Below, piece after piece: positions 21,718 to 34,345 of a DNA stretch of 64,000 nucleotides. The translations under genes and the position numbers were made by a program. Within the stretch, counting starts at the first letter, position 1. Every line of letters starts with the position of its first letter. The notes under the pieces were generated by a model, which searched no databases, had not been told where the DNA came from, and worked only from the letters and a program-made list of their open reading frames with translations. Origin of the DNA: Gyromitra esculenta (lineage: Eukaryota; Ascomycota; Pezizomycetes; Pezizales; Discinaceae); the NCBI GenBank assembly GCA_038503075.1, contig JBCAML010000019.1, positions 124,001 to 188,000 on the forward strand. The letters run 5' to 3'.

Positions 21718-23622
21718 TTATAATGGTACATATTTTCCAACACTTCTCCAAAAGTCACATCGCTCTTTAAGAGTAGCGAGAGGATCTGTAGTAAAACCCG
21801 TGCTAGTGATCACCCACTCTTGACCGGTGCTTACTTCAGGCCATGCTGGGGTGCTATCGTCCGTAAGTTTGTGGGTGTTGGGGTTCCCGGTTTCGATGAA
21901 GGAGGCGTAGGCTCCGGCGTAACCTTCATACAGGAACCGCTGTGTAGTTTGAAGAGAGTTTACGGTATTCCACTGTATTTTGATGTTAGTTAAATGTGGA
22001 GATGTGGCCTAGACTTATTTTCTTACATATCCAACATCGCTAGCATGTTTTGCTGGTGAAATAGTGTATTGACCGACATATCCGGCCTTTTTACTAGCAA
22101 CGGAGATCCAATATGCTGGGCATGAGAGAACGACATCACGGTAAACGTACCCGGCTAAAGAATAATCGGTAAGTGGGAGTGCTCAAAACATCCTTGAGTA
22201 TCAAGTCTAAGGTTACCTCTGTCCTGCTGTGTAGTATAAATAGTAGTTCCGTTGATCGTGGATTTTGGATACAAAGCTTCAACTTGAGCATAATGTTTCG
22301 TCTTCAGTTTAGGTAAAAAGCCCGTCAACCAGAATCTAAAGCCGACATCAGTCGCATTGAAGGCGCTAGTTCCGGTTGTGCCAGTCGAACTATCCCTATT
22401 AAGTGCGGAAGAAACAAAAGTAGAACCCTCGAATTGGTTATACATGCCAATGGCATAATCAGAATTCACCCTCCCATTCGCTGTCGCATCAGAGAGGCTC
22501 TCGCGCAAAAAGTCACCGTCAATTACGGGAGCCCAGGTATAGCTTGAAGTAGTGTATGTATGCATCGCATTAATGACTTGATTCGCGTCTCGGATCTTTT
22601 GAACATCCACCGTTTTGAGACATTGCAGTGAATCCTCGGCAGTTGCGCACCCCGTGAGGTTCGCCAGAGTACTGTAAATCTCTTCGGCCTCGGGATCATC
22701 GTAGCGGTAGGCCTTGGGCCAAAATGGAGAAGATCCGATCGCCTTTGTGAATAGTTTAGGAGAAGTCTTGCCACCATTCGCAATCACTTGGGCCACTACA
22801 GATCCACCTCCTGCGCTCTGTCCCCAGATTGTAACATTGTTTGGGTCACCACCAAAGTTGCTGATGTATTTATTGACCCATTTCAGCGCGGCTTGTTGGT
22901 CGAGGAGTCTGCCAATGTGTTTTATCACATGTAAGTCACAGTTAAATAGCAGTAATAATGTCTAATGCACTCACCCTGGATTCAAGTCGGAGGTTGGCGA
23001 GTCTTTAATCTTCTTTCCAGGCAGCAGCCCAAATGCGTTTGTCTATAGAAGTAAGTAGCCGTCGTGCCTAGCCGTCCCGACACGGAGATAAGATTAATGT
23101 ACCCGATAATTTGGATAAATAGCGATATAGTTATTTGAATCTGAAGCATTGAGGACCGGATATGTTGAAGGCGGAAGCGACAACCCGGCTGATCCCTGGA
23201 TGAATCCTCCGCCATAGAAACTAGTTTCAGGTCAGCGCGATTCTCAACTAGCTATTGGTGGAACCCTAACTCAATGGCACTTACAACATCATGATTGGCT
23301 TTTTCGGCGAACCTTCAGCCCAAGGGCGAGAGTATAGCGTCAAATACAGACAATCTTCTGATCCTATATCTGTTTTCTGCGGGCACGCGTCATATGCTAT
23401 ATCTGCATCGTAGGTGCCATTGAATTTCCCTACGGGTTGCGGTCCCCGGAATCGATTCTCACCAACCGGAGGCGCTGCAAACGGAATTCTTCGAAAGTAT
23501 GAAATGTTGTAAGCCGCATTGTATTTCCCTTGCAGATTAACATAATCTAGATTTACCAGAGGATCATCGTAGGCCGTAACGAAGAGGGGGAGCAGCGCCG
23601 CGACTAAAACGTTGAACAGCAT
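21718..23622 (-). CDS. Secreted type-B carboxylesterase/lipase
   Basis: This belongs to the alpha/beta-hydrolase family COesterase, which hydrolyses carboxylic esters outside the cell. Six exons fit: 23622-23285, 23220-23103, 23042-22975, 22908-22217, 22154-22027 and 21972-21718. They give 532 aa in closed phase, the usual family length. A signal peptide (MLFNVLVAALLPLFVTA) comes first. Family motifs follow: FRRIPFAAPPVGENRF, the EDCLYL block, the FFYGGGF oxyanion strand, the nucleophile elbow GQSAG with S206, the acid E335 in NQFEGSTF, and the base H442 in PAKHASDVGYW. The elbow has Gln where many members have Glu, which is a common variant. Several NxT/S sites suggest glycosylation. The substrate cannot be read from sequence. 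The gene lies head-to-tail with the cysteine-module gene on the same strand, about 1.3 kb apart. Confidence 0.9.
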
Positions 23623-26600
23623 TTTGAAGTTTGCGTTGCTGGTTTCTAGAAAATGGACGTATCAGCCTTTTAAGCTGCTCATCCTCATCAGCCCGCATCT
23701 AACGGCATTCCTTCTCCCCATTACATATTGCAAGGGAATCCCCAGTCGCAGGCTCCCCGGAATGCTCATGCGGGGTAGATTGTCGAGTACCAGCCGAAAT
23801 ATGGGGAAATTGCTGTTGCAGAGACAGTTCGCGATATTGCAGATCCTTGTATCGGTTATGGTGGTAGAATTGAATATCACCAATATCTCTAAGAGGTAGC
23901 AACGAAAGCGGTTAACCATATGGTAAAGATGGGTTAGTTGAGAACTATCGGGGCTAATAATTGTACACGCGGTTATATTAGTTCGGTGGAAAGCGGTACG
24001 CGAGGAGTCTCCATATGTCCGAACATCAATGCTTATTTCGACTTCGGGTAATATAACCCCGACAGTCACTCAATATCACTCATGTAGCAAGACTATTGAC
24101 TACTACTAGTCGTATCTAAATGAGCCTAGTAGAGACGTAGTATTCTAGCATCTTATGTATTTCGAATGGCATCGAATCCACGAGATTAGTCAAAAGGAGA
24201 TTAACTGGTAAACTTTGAGGCTTGAACTTACTTGGTGGGGAGTCTTTATGATTAGAAACCTGTGATTTGATTGCGAGCACCAAGTTACCAACAGATCTTC
24301 CACGATAGACTCCAAGTATAATAAAACGAATAGGCTAAAGCAATAAAATCACAAGTACACATAGTTATTAATTGCATCATTACAAGCGCAAACCTTTATT
24401 CCTTGCAATCGTTATATAACGGTATTTAGATTAATATTGAGCAAGCTAGCTCTCTATGTATATGCCATCCTGTGATATATCAGAAGATACTAGTTATAAC
24501 AGCACAACACCCCGGCCGTCTGGGGTAAACCCAACTAACCGATCTATCAAGCCGTTAATTTGCATTCAGGGTTAGGGCTTCGTGACACTACCCAAATATT
24601 ATGGCGATTAAATCTCGGGGGATTGCTCGGATATAAGATACTTCTTAATCCACTAATATTTGCTCCCAAGATCACATGATTAGCAAAGTTATGTCTTCAG
24701 CAAGGCGAAATGTTGAAGCCATTCTATGTAATAAAAGGTCAGTGTGCCCCGGAGCTTTTGGTGAGGTTCGAACTTGAGCTCTCCCTGCTGTGGTTTACTT
24801 ATATCACGATTGCCACAATCGATGATAACCCTGTGTAATTCAGGTTTTTCTGTCAAGCAGTACCGCTCATCCGTTGCTATCGATGTCGACGCGTTCATTA
24901 GCTATAGTACCAACAATTCACGACATTTCTTACTTAGGTTCTCAAAATCTCAGTAGAACACAACCATCTCGAGAATCGATACTAATATTCCCATTCATAC
25001 CCGAAAGATCTAAATAGTACCTGCGTTATCGTTCCCCGTTCCCCTCTCAGGGGCGCCTCCACCCGCTGGCCGTAGCTAGAACCCTTCCAGAAAACAAGCC
25101 GCGTTAATTGTCCTTTGAAGGCACTCTCACCTTCTGTCATATTTGTGATCCCTACCACGACTAGTGGCCACAGACATTACATAAGGAAATCTAAGTAGGT
25201 GGGCGCCACAATACCAGCGTTATGTTTAGAACACGCTGGCATGCTACATCGTTTAAGAGATCTTGTACAGCGGCATGAGCATTTCTTGTGGGGAGGGCGA
25301 TTTACAGTCGTGGTACAACGGAGGCATTGTATTTGAGTTTTTGTATGATTCATGGCAAAGTCCCCAAAAAAAAGGGGGGTGGCGAAGAGAGTGTAGAGGA
25401 CATGTTGGGTATTTCGAGCAAGGAGCAGATTAGAGAACTAGTAGCTGAGATAGACGGTCAGTTGTCTGAAGGTCGACTCTGGAGATGAAGGAGTAAAGAT
25501 CGCGAACGGCAACAAGAGCGTGGTATAATGAATAACTTGGACCCAGTTACAAATAAAGATGTATCTTAAGGAGCTTAACAGGGTAGTTAGGAGCTGAAAG
25601 TAAAGCCTGGAAATCGCCCTGAAAAAAGGCCCGTAATTCGGAAGGACTAACTCTTATTGATATCATTAGATTAGGATAATTAAAAAGGCGAGAGTTAAGT
25701 GGTGAGAAGTAGATGAAGAAGCGTGACGCAGTTGTTGGTGGGGCTAGGGAGATGAAGGTTAAAACACCCTTATTTCATTGTCCTAGTATCTCCTCATTGG
25801 TTCGGAGCGCGATCAAGGCTATCCGCGTACGGCGCCCCCAGAAAACTGGGATTTCCTTTACTAGCTTTAGCGATCGCCATCCAGTAGAGCTCCTCGTGCA
25901 CAATCTCACTGGGTTGTTTTCCTGGGTTGTGGTACAAATCCGTTCTACCGAGGCTTGCCCCTCTAACTTTAGTGGATACGAGTATGTCGACCTACCTAGG
26001 CCTACTCAGCGGCTTTTTTGAACTATCATACTGGAGTAGAAAGTGTCCCAAAATAACTTTATTTACCTTGTCAGCCTTAATCTCTACTCCTAGCCTATCC
26101 CCATGCCGTTCAAGAGGCACCAGCCTTCCGCTCTGTCTGAAAAGCCGATCCAGCTCCTATTCCGAGTGATTGATTGTGACTAAATCCGAGCACGAGGATA
26201 ATGCGCTGGTGGCAAGACCGGAGCATACCGATCTTACATAGTTCCGATGTCCTACTGAGCCAAGGAAGTGCTAACGGATACGTTTTTCCCATTATCCGCT
26301 GAAAATGAAGTGTTGCTTTGGGTTTGGCCGCCACTCTACACTTTATTTGTTTATGGCGTACGAGGACGGTCGACCTAAAATGTCGAATCCTCGTATTATC
26401 GGAATTTAGTAATAGGCACCATATTTCTTCTGCTGGTTTGCCCTCTGTGAATACGCTACGAGAAAAAACCAGCTTATTCGGCTAGGTCCTTAGCTGTACG
26501 AATCTCAGAGCTTCTAGTGAAGTATTCTGTCTATTTTCTGCTAGCTAGATCCTTCAGGATACAGACATGTTGGCAGCAGCCCATTCCAGTATCTCGTAGC

Positions 26601-29313
26601 GTCTGGAGGATACGAGTATTAATCCCGCATCTCGATAGATCAATACTTCCCTGCTTTCCAGCCCAATTTTCTCGAGATGGCGTATTGCATACTCATTCTT
26701 CGAATCAAAGACACGCCCCCCAAAGTGTAGTTACGCAGCCAAGAAAAATGGCGTTTTTTCTTAGTTCCTAAAGTAGTACACATCCAATTGTAGATTTCGG
26801 ATATTCACGTGAGTGAATCCAGATATCAGAATGCTAACAAACACTTCTCTAATCAAATGGATGGTGATCACTCTTCGGACACATATAACGTCCTTCCTGA
26901 TCAAGATTGATCCCGTTGTATATTTCTGGGAATCGGATGAGCATGTTATAAAATTAAGCTCTCGGGTGATCCTGTCTCCGCGGAAATTTAACCACCACAT
27001 ATTCCAGCCAACTAGAAGGCAAGCAAAGAAAAAAAATTTATACCACCCGCTATTAAAAAGGAGAAAATCCCAAGACTTAAGGTTTACAGTAGAGTGATCC
27101 CTAGTGCCTCAACAAGTTAACTCATTGGGCTAATGAAGACAATAGTCTACATGTTTCTAACACACATATTCTAGACCACATTGATCCGATAGTATGTTTC
27201 TTATTAGATTGGTATTCTGGCAATAGACGATTCAACGGCAGACAGCTGTCAAAGAAACCGTCCCCCCCGCAATAAGTAAGCATCTTAATTGGAAAGGAAA
27301 GTTTGGCGCCTGTTGCCCTACTTCGCTGGAAAATTAAGATGGTGGCTCGGGTGTAACAGTGCCAAGATCTTGCCGAACGACCATCTCCAATCATACACGA
27401 GATAAGAGGGTGCCGATCCCGAGTCCATGTTCACTGCTGATCCTCTTACCGGGTGTGAAACGGTCCCTGTAAAACTCTTTCCGAGTGGCTAGGAATTCTC
27501 CTGATCTTAAAGTGAGGCCCTCGGAGATTTCACAAAAACGGATAAAATTTGGAGAGCCAGGTATGGTTGGGGGTTTTTTTCTTCTCCATGCGAATGCTGA
27601 AATTTGCGAGGGTCTTTTCAAATTTTACATCGGCATAGTTAGCGGACCCAGTTGCTAGTATTCCCGTGTGTGTGGCACTTCAATGATTGGTGGAGTCAGA
27701 ACGGATCCTGAGCTCAATGAAACCTCTAACGTTCTTGCACCATCTGAAATAGCGGAGTCGCGGGGTAACTGCAGGAACAACTATTGCATCTGAAACGGTA
27801 TAGCTAGTCTTCTCCTGGCTAGTTATAAGCATGACGTTGGAATAATCAGGGAAACTTAGACGTAAGTGGGCTTTTATGCCTTAGTTGTTGTGCTCTACTC
27901 TAGCATGAGTGTGCATAGGTATTTACTAGAGACAAGCGAGGGCCATCATGGAGAAGACCTCTGCGCTAGTTTATTACTTAACTTAGAAGGAGAGGTACCT
28001 GAAAACAAGAACGCATTTAGGACAACAACTTGAAGGGACAACTAGATGAATATTACAATCCAGGATTATTGACAGCGAGGCAATTGCGTTGGCCAACCAT
28101 AGAACAAAATCTTTTAACCTTCAGCGAGGCGACTCTTCTGAGTTTTGATGGGAGCCTAAGCAGCATGGTAGAACTATCTGCTAGGCGCCAGGAACCGCAA
28201 CGCCATATGTCAGAGAAAGCTATGGTGGAAATGGGAAAGCTTGGAATGCCATAATTTGGACAATTCAAGTCCATTTAAGATCCCTGTTCTCTGGAGCTGT
28301 GGCGGCAACCCTTTGTGGCGAGGAACTCTTGCCAGCCAACTGATTTGTATGGATTTAATTCGTTGCGAGTCAGTTGCTGAAAACCAAAGTGCCAATAGGA
28401 TGAAGATACATAGGCTCGGCAAGCTCGACCGAAACAAAACAAAGGGATTTTTTACTCCTAACTATTCTAACTGTCAAGGAGAAGCCTACCGGAAATAATA
28501 CTATGTCTAGGACAGCTGTCAAAGACCGCTATCACAATGTGGTGTAGTAATCTAGGCCTGAAGTGGAATAGGTATTAATTTACCAATTGCTCCCCAAACA
28601 GTAGACCTCGGGTTAACCCTGGTTCATATCCCCTTATTTCACACCATGGGTCCGAAATTTCCATCCATGCCAGTGAAAATCGGGCGTATGGTCGCTACGC
28701 ACAGAGCTCCTAACGTTGGGATATGGATTCGAAGCCAGCGACGGCCTTCTCCTATGAAGCTGGGTCCTGGATCTCGAACACGAGCCCCAGTGCGCCTAAC
28801 GTGGTGCGATATCAGGATGCTGGAAGTTCATCAGGGGAACCCCATTACCCAACCAGCATGTGATTACACGATGGGGGGAGCTTACCTGCTAAACCCACGT
28901 CTACCAATCAATCACGATACTCCAATAAGATCTAGTAATTCTTGCTACAAGCGGTACAACTTAGGCTAGCTCATCCCAACTTCAATCTCGGGTATCTTTC
29001 CTGAATATTTCCTGTACCTGCATGAACAACTATCTTCGACGGTATTGGATACCCGCCTTCGTCGCCGCGTCAATGCCTAGGGGGTAGAGATAATTGCATT
29101 CACGAACCCATATTTCAAACATCATGGGGGGTAGAATTTGTTTCTATAAAGCATCGCTATCTCTCGTGTCTAGAACTCTATTCCTCATCACACTCATTCC
29201 AAGCTCAGATAGCCCCAGCTCGAAACCCCCAAGGTCGCCGGTCGCTCTTTATCCAACTACATTCTCTTTTCAACATTCATTTTTTTTATTTCGCTTTTTA
29301 ACATTCATTCAAT
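23623..29313. other. 5.7-kb gene desert
   Basis: No gene is supported. Open frames are short (60-135 codons), overlap on both strands and lack domains. A few minus-strand fragments around 26550-26700 and 26761-27000 read like protein (for example a YAIRHLEKIGLESREVLIYR segment) but are interrupted by stops and match nothing I know; they may be relics of a decayed element. GACAGCTGTCAAAGA occurs at 27240 and again at 28512. A telomere-like CAGGGTTAGGGC is at about 24567. The last 200 bases are the subtilisin promoter. Confidence 0.5.
29145..29150 (+). promoter_or_regulatory. TATA box and pyrimidine-rich leader of the subtilisin gene
   Basis: TATAAA is followed by a CT-rich leader (29200-29313, including TTCTCTTTTCAACATTC and a T run) directly before the ATG. 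A pyrimidine-rich leader is usual for strongly expressed secreted enzymes of filamentous fungi. Confidence 0.45.
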
Positions 29314-30617
<1,304 letters not shown>

Positions 30618-32115
30618 AGTATTACTTTTCTTTGTCAACTTAGGCTTCCCTCGTAGCTAGTATTTCTTATTTGGGGGTTGGATATAGATTTAGATAGTCT
30701 ATTTCTGTTACTTTGGGGATTAGAAGGTTGGTGAGATCCACTGAGTCTGGGATGTTCTTTCCTAGGTGAATTTTCGGGGGGTATATGTGCATCGGCTTCA
30801 TGGAATAATTAATAGGAGCTTTGAGTGTTTGGTGGAGCGAGGGGGGGTTAGTTATTGCTAGCGCTTGGGTTAGGAATATAATTATGTCAGCCATGTTTCA
30901 GCCATTTCCAAATCCGTTTTTAGTTGAAAACAGTAGTATGCAACGAGGACTAATTTTTTACACTTAACCTTCTTAACCGAATATTGATTTTAAATATATC
31001 AGACCGCTGGGATTGACACTGGGTTAACCACCATCTCTCGATGACTTTCTAGCCCACCACGTATCAAGAAAATTTCTCCGGAACTTTACTACATGACCAA
31101 CCACCCAATTATTAATCTACGTACATATCCACCCGTTCCCAACCCATCCAAAGAAAACCCCCATCCCTACTTAGCTCTAGAAACAACAACCCAAATCAAA
31201 GCCCATCACAAAAAATAACCCAGCCAAGCAACCTCCACCAAAGACCCACGCAAACATCAACCCTAGCAACATACCAACAACCAAACTCTCCACCATACAA
31301 TCACATCCCCCATCTCCCAACTACTCTCTCACCAATTCAAATATTTCCGTCTCTCGAACCACTAAGCTCAAGACCGAGTGATACCCCATGCACCCCCCCT
31401 CAACCAATCAATCAAACCTTGTAAAATCTATCAGATACTAATGCAGTAACATGCAACACCTCTAGCGCGATAAATCAGTACCCATGACCGTTATATTCAG
31501 ATATTCTACGCGTGTACGGTAGTCTATTACAGTCTGAGACATCACACCACGTACCCCCTCCCAGGGGCGCCAGACAAGCGGATCGATATCGGGAAATATC
31601 ACCGAATATTGTACATATGCAAGTAGGTATGCACTCTAGTGTGGTATGTAGATGTAGTGTAACAGCATAGACGGGGTACTGTTACGTCTTACCTTAAATC
31701 GGTAGAAGAAAGGGTACGGCTGAGACTTACATGTGATACTTGTAGAGTTGATCACCTTACATCTATGCATGATACTGGGTACTAGCAATGCTACTAACCT
31801 GGCCAGCTAGTGGGCGTTAACTAGATGATCCGATTCAGCAGTGTGCTCTAGTCAGATTAGTAGCGACGTGGCCATAGTAAATTTCTTCTCAATGCTTCGA
31901 GGATGGTGCGTAGGGTTTAATTATCACGCTACACTTTGGAAGATGGATTATTGGATTGGAGTTTATTGTTTGATCGAAAGTTTTCATTGTTGTATATTTT
32001 TACAAACAGGTTTAGTTACCTATAGTCAAAAAAAACATAACAAAAACAAGAAAAATGATGTAATATACTATGTATACCCTATACAGCGAGACTAGGTACA
32101 ATGTTATGACAAATA
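30618..32115. other. Intergenic stretch between convergent subtilisin and GMC genes
   Basis: This contains both 3' flanks. The frames at 30667-30894 and 31841-32095 have no support. The notable content is a G-depleted tract (31091-31350). Confidence 0.5.
31091..31350. other. Strand-asymmetric, G-depleted tract
   Basis: By hand count, only 13 of these 260 bases are G on the given strand, while C and A dominate (CCCAACCCATCC-like text). The other strand is correspondingly G/T-rich. It is not a tandem repeat and codes nothing recognisable. Confidence 0.7.
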
Positions 32116-34345
32116 TTAGACGTTGGAAATACCAAGGTATTTTCCAGCGAGTATGGCACCCTTCTCTCCGACGACCAGGGCGGTTGAGTAAGTGTTGCTT
32201 CCGACTATAGTTATGTTAGTAATGTTTTTAAGGACGTTGTAGGAGGAAAGGGGGTGGGGAGGTATCTACCATTGCCAGGAGCGATAGACAGATCGATAAC
32301 CTTCAAGTTCTCAACGCCATAAACATTCAACTCTTTATCTACAACACCACCCTCTTCCCGTGGCTTCATAGCAAGTGTACCCAAAGAATGCCATGTAGTC
32401 GCAAGATTCTCCCTAAACCATTGCTCAAGCGCCTTATCATCCTCCTCGGTATACACCAGATCCTCTGTCGGGCTAGCAGCCGTGCCAGGAGTAACCGCGC
32501 TTTGTGCAGCGACATTTCCACTAACGATGACACCAGCGGTGACACCCTTATCTCCCTGGAGTTCTCGCGAGGTATCGATATCAATCTCTTGAGCACGCGC
32601 TGCAGAGGTTGGTGCGAATTTAGGGTGGAGTGCTGGGATCTCGCCACGGTAGCATGGCATGCGTCGGACGATTTCACGGCCGAGTTTGTAGCCCCACACG
32701 TTGGGTGCCAGATCGGCCTCGTGGGTCAGGTAACCAGGGTCGAAGTCTCCTTCAACGTATGGGTCTGATGAGGTGATGTGGATTGTGCCACGGCTGGCAG
32801 GATACTCGAGGTAACTCCCAATTGTGACATAGTTACCACCGGGAACGAGTGAGTGGTCACCGAGGAATCTAAGAGCAAGGAATTAGCATAGGTCCAGTGT
32901 CGACGTCTTGAGTTCCCAACTTACGCATTCACGAGACCAACGAAAAGAACTGGCTTGTCCTCGGCTTTCTTGAAATAGCTGTCCCAGTATTTCCTGAAAG
33001 ATGGTCCAAGCGCCTTAAGTTCGTTTTCGTTCGGACGAACTTTGCCACCGCAATCGATAAAGTTGGTGGTAAATATGCCTTTACCGTTCTCCAACTCTTT
33101 AAGACCTTGCTCGTGGACCTCAGGAATTCCTCGCAAGAAGTCATCGTGAGTTTTGGTCTCAGGGGCGACCCTGTATGCAGGGAGCACGAGGTTATGGTCC
33201 TGATAATTTGTTCCGACACCGGGCAAATCGACAATTGTTTCGACGCCAGCCTTCTTGAGGATTTCTGAGGCACCAACACCAGAGCGCTCCAAGACCTGAG
33301 GAGAACCGAGAGCTCCAGAGGAGAGAACGACCAGTTTACGGGCCTTGATTACTTCGGGGATGGGCTTTGAGCCATCTGCGGGAGGGGTGCTTGGGACATA
33401 TTCAATCCCGACGGCTTTACCACCTTCGATAATGATTCTCTTTACCTTTGATTCTGTGAGGAGGTGTAGGTTTTTGTTCTTCTCCATTTGAGGGTGAACG
33501 TAACCATGGGCTGTGTCACTTCGTCGCCCCGTCTTTGGGTTGATCCACTTGCCCCAATACTGTTATATGGTCAGTATCGTAAAAATCCTCATAATTATGC
33601 GGGACAAAAACGTACCTCAAATGCGTTTGAGGTCTTCAAATCCTGCGCATCATCAATGACGTCGTAGCCCCTCTCTTTTACGACCTGCAAGAACTCCTCT
33701 GTATCTTCCACTGCATACCCTCCGCGCGATACTGCCAGGGGACCTTCAAATCCGTGAATCTCAGGATCACGATTTTCTAAGGAATAAGACTCGGTCTATG
33801 ATCGTTAGCCCATCTCAAGCTCTTTTTCAACCTGTTTTCAATTCCCCATACCTTTTTGAGCAATGGCACTAAGTCATCTGCTGTCCAGCCCTCGGTATTC
33901 CAATCGTCGTAGTCACTTTAAAAGGTTAATAAACAGAATACTCTGACGATTGAGCTAATATTACATACGATCTACTGGCCCTGGTGTACATCATAAAATT
34001 GATGGAGGAGCCACCACCGAGGATATTTCCCATGGGGACGATTGGAACACGTCCAGCAAGATGCTCAGAAGGACGCCCAGCGTAGAACTTCGCGGTAGTG
34101 GAGGTAGGAGCCAAGTGCGAGAGGAACATCGCAGGACGCACAACCGAAGGGTCGTTAAGATTGTTTTTGCCCACTTCGACAATGAGAATCTCAAGACTGG
34201 GGTCAGCAGCGGAGAGTCGGCCAGCGACGATACATCCAGCAGCACCACCTATATGTCCATGTCAATGGGGGTATTCTCAAAAAGCCAATTGACGGAGAAA
34301 CAAACCTCCAGCAATAATAACATCGACTTCTTTCGGGACAGACAT
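32116..34345 (-). CDS. GMC oxidoreductase, alcohol-oxidase-like
   Basis: This is an FAD enzyme of the glucose-methanol-choline family, oxidising an alcohol with O2 to an aldehyde plus H2O2. Seven exons fit: 34345-34306, 34248-33969, 33915-33852, 33795-33616, 33559-32925, 32868-32270 and 32204-32116. They give 628 aa in closed phase. The N-terminal VDVIIAGGGAAGCIVAGRL is the FAD-binding strand-loop (GGGAAG at 13-18). GNILGGGSSINFMMYTRA is the GMC signature 1. YWGKWINPKTGRRSDTAHGYVHP and the C-terminal SLAPGN-type block followed by VGSNTYSTALVVGEKGA resemble fungal alcohol oxidases (AA3_3). The catalytic pair is H560 in TWHSLGT and N603 in GSNTYS. The C-terminus GISNV lacks the peroxisomal SKL/ARF-type tail of methanol oxidases, and there is no signal peptide, so a cytosolic location is likely. 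A TATATAAG box is upstream. Confidence 0.9.

Noticed and set aside
24755..24785. Box-B-like GGTTCGAAC
   Set aside because: No D arm, acceptor pairing or anticodon arm can be built on either strand.
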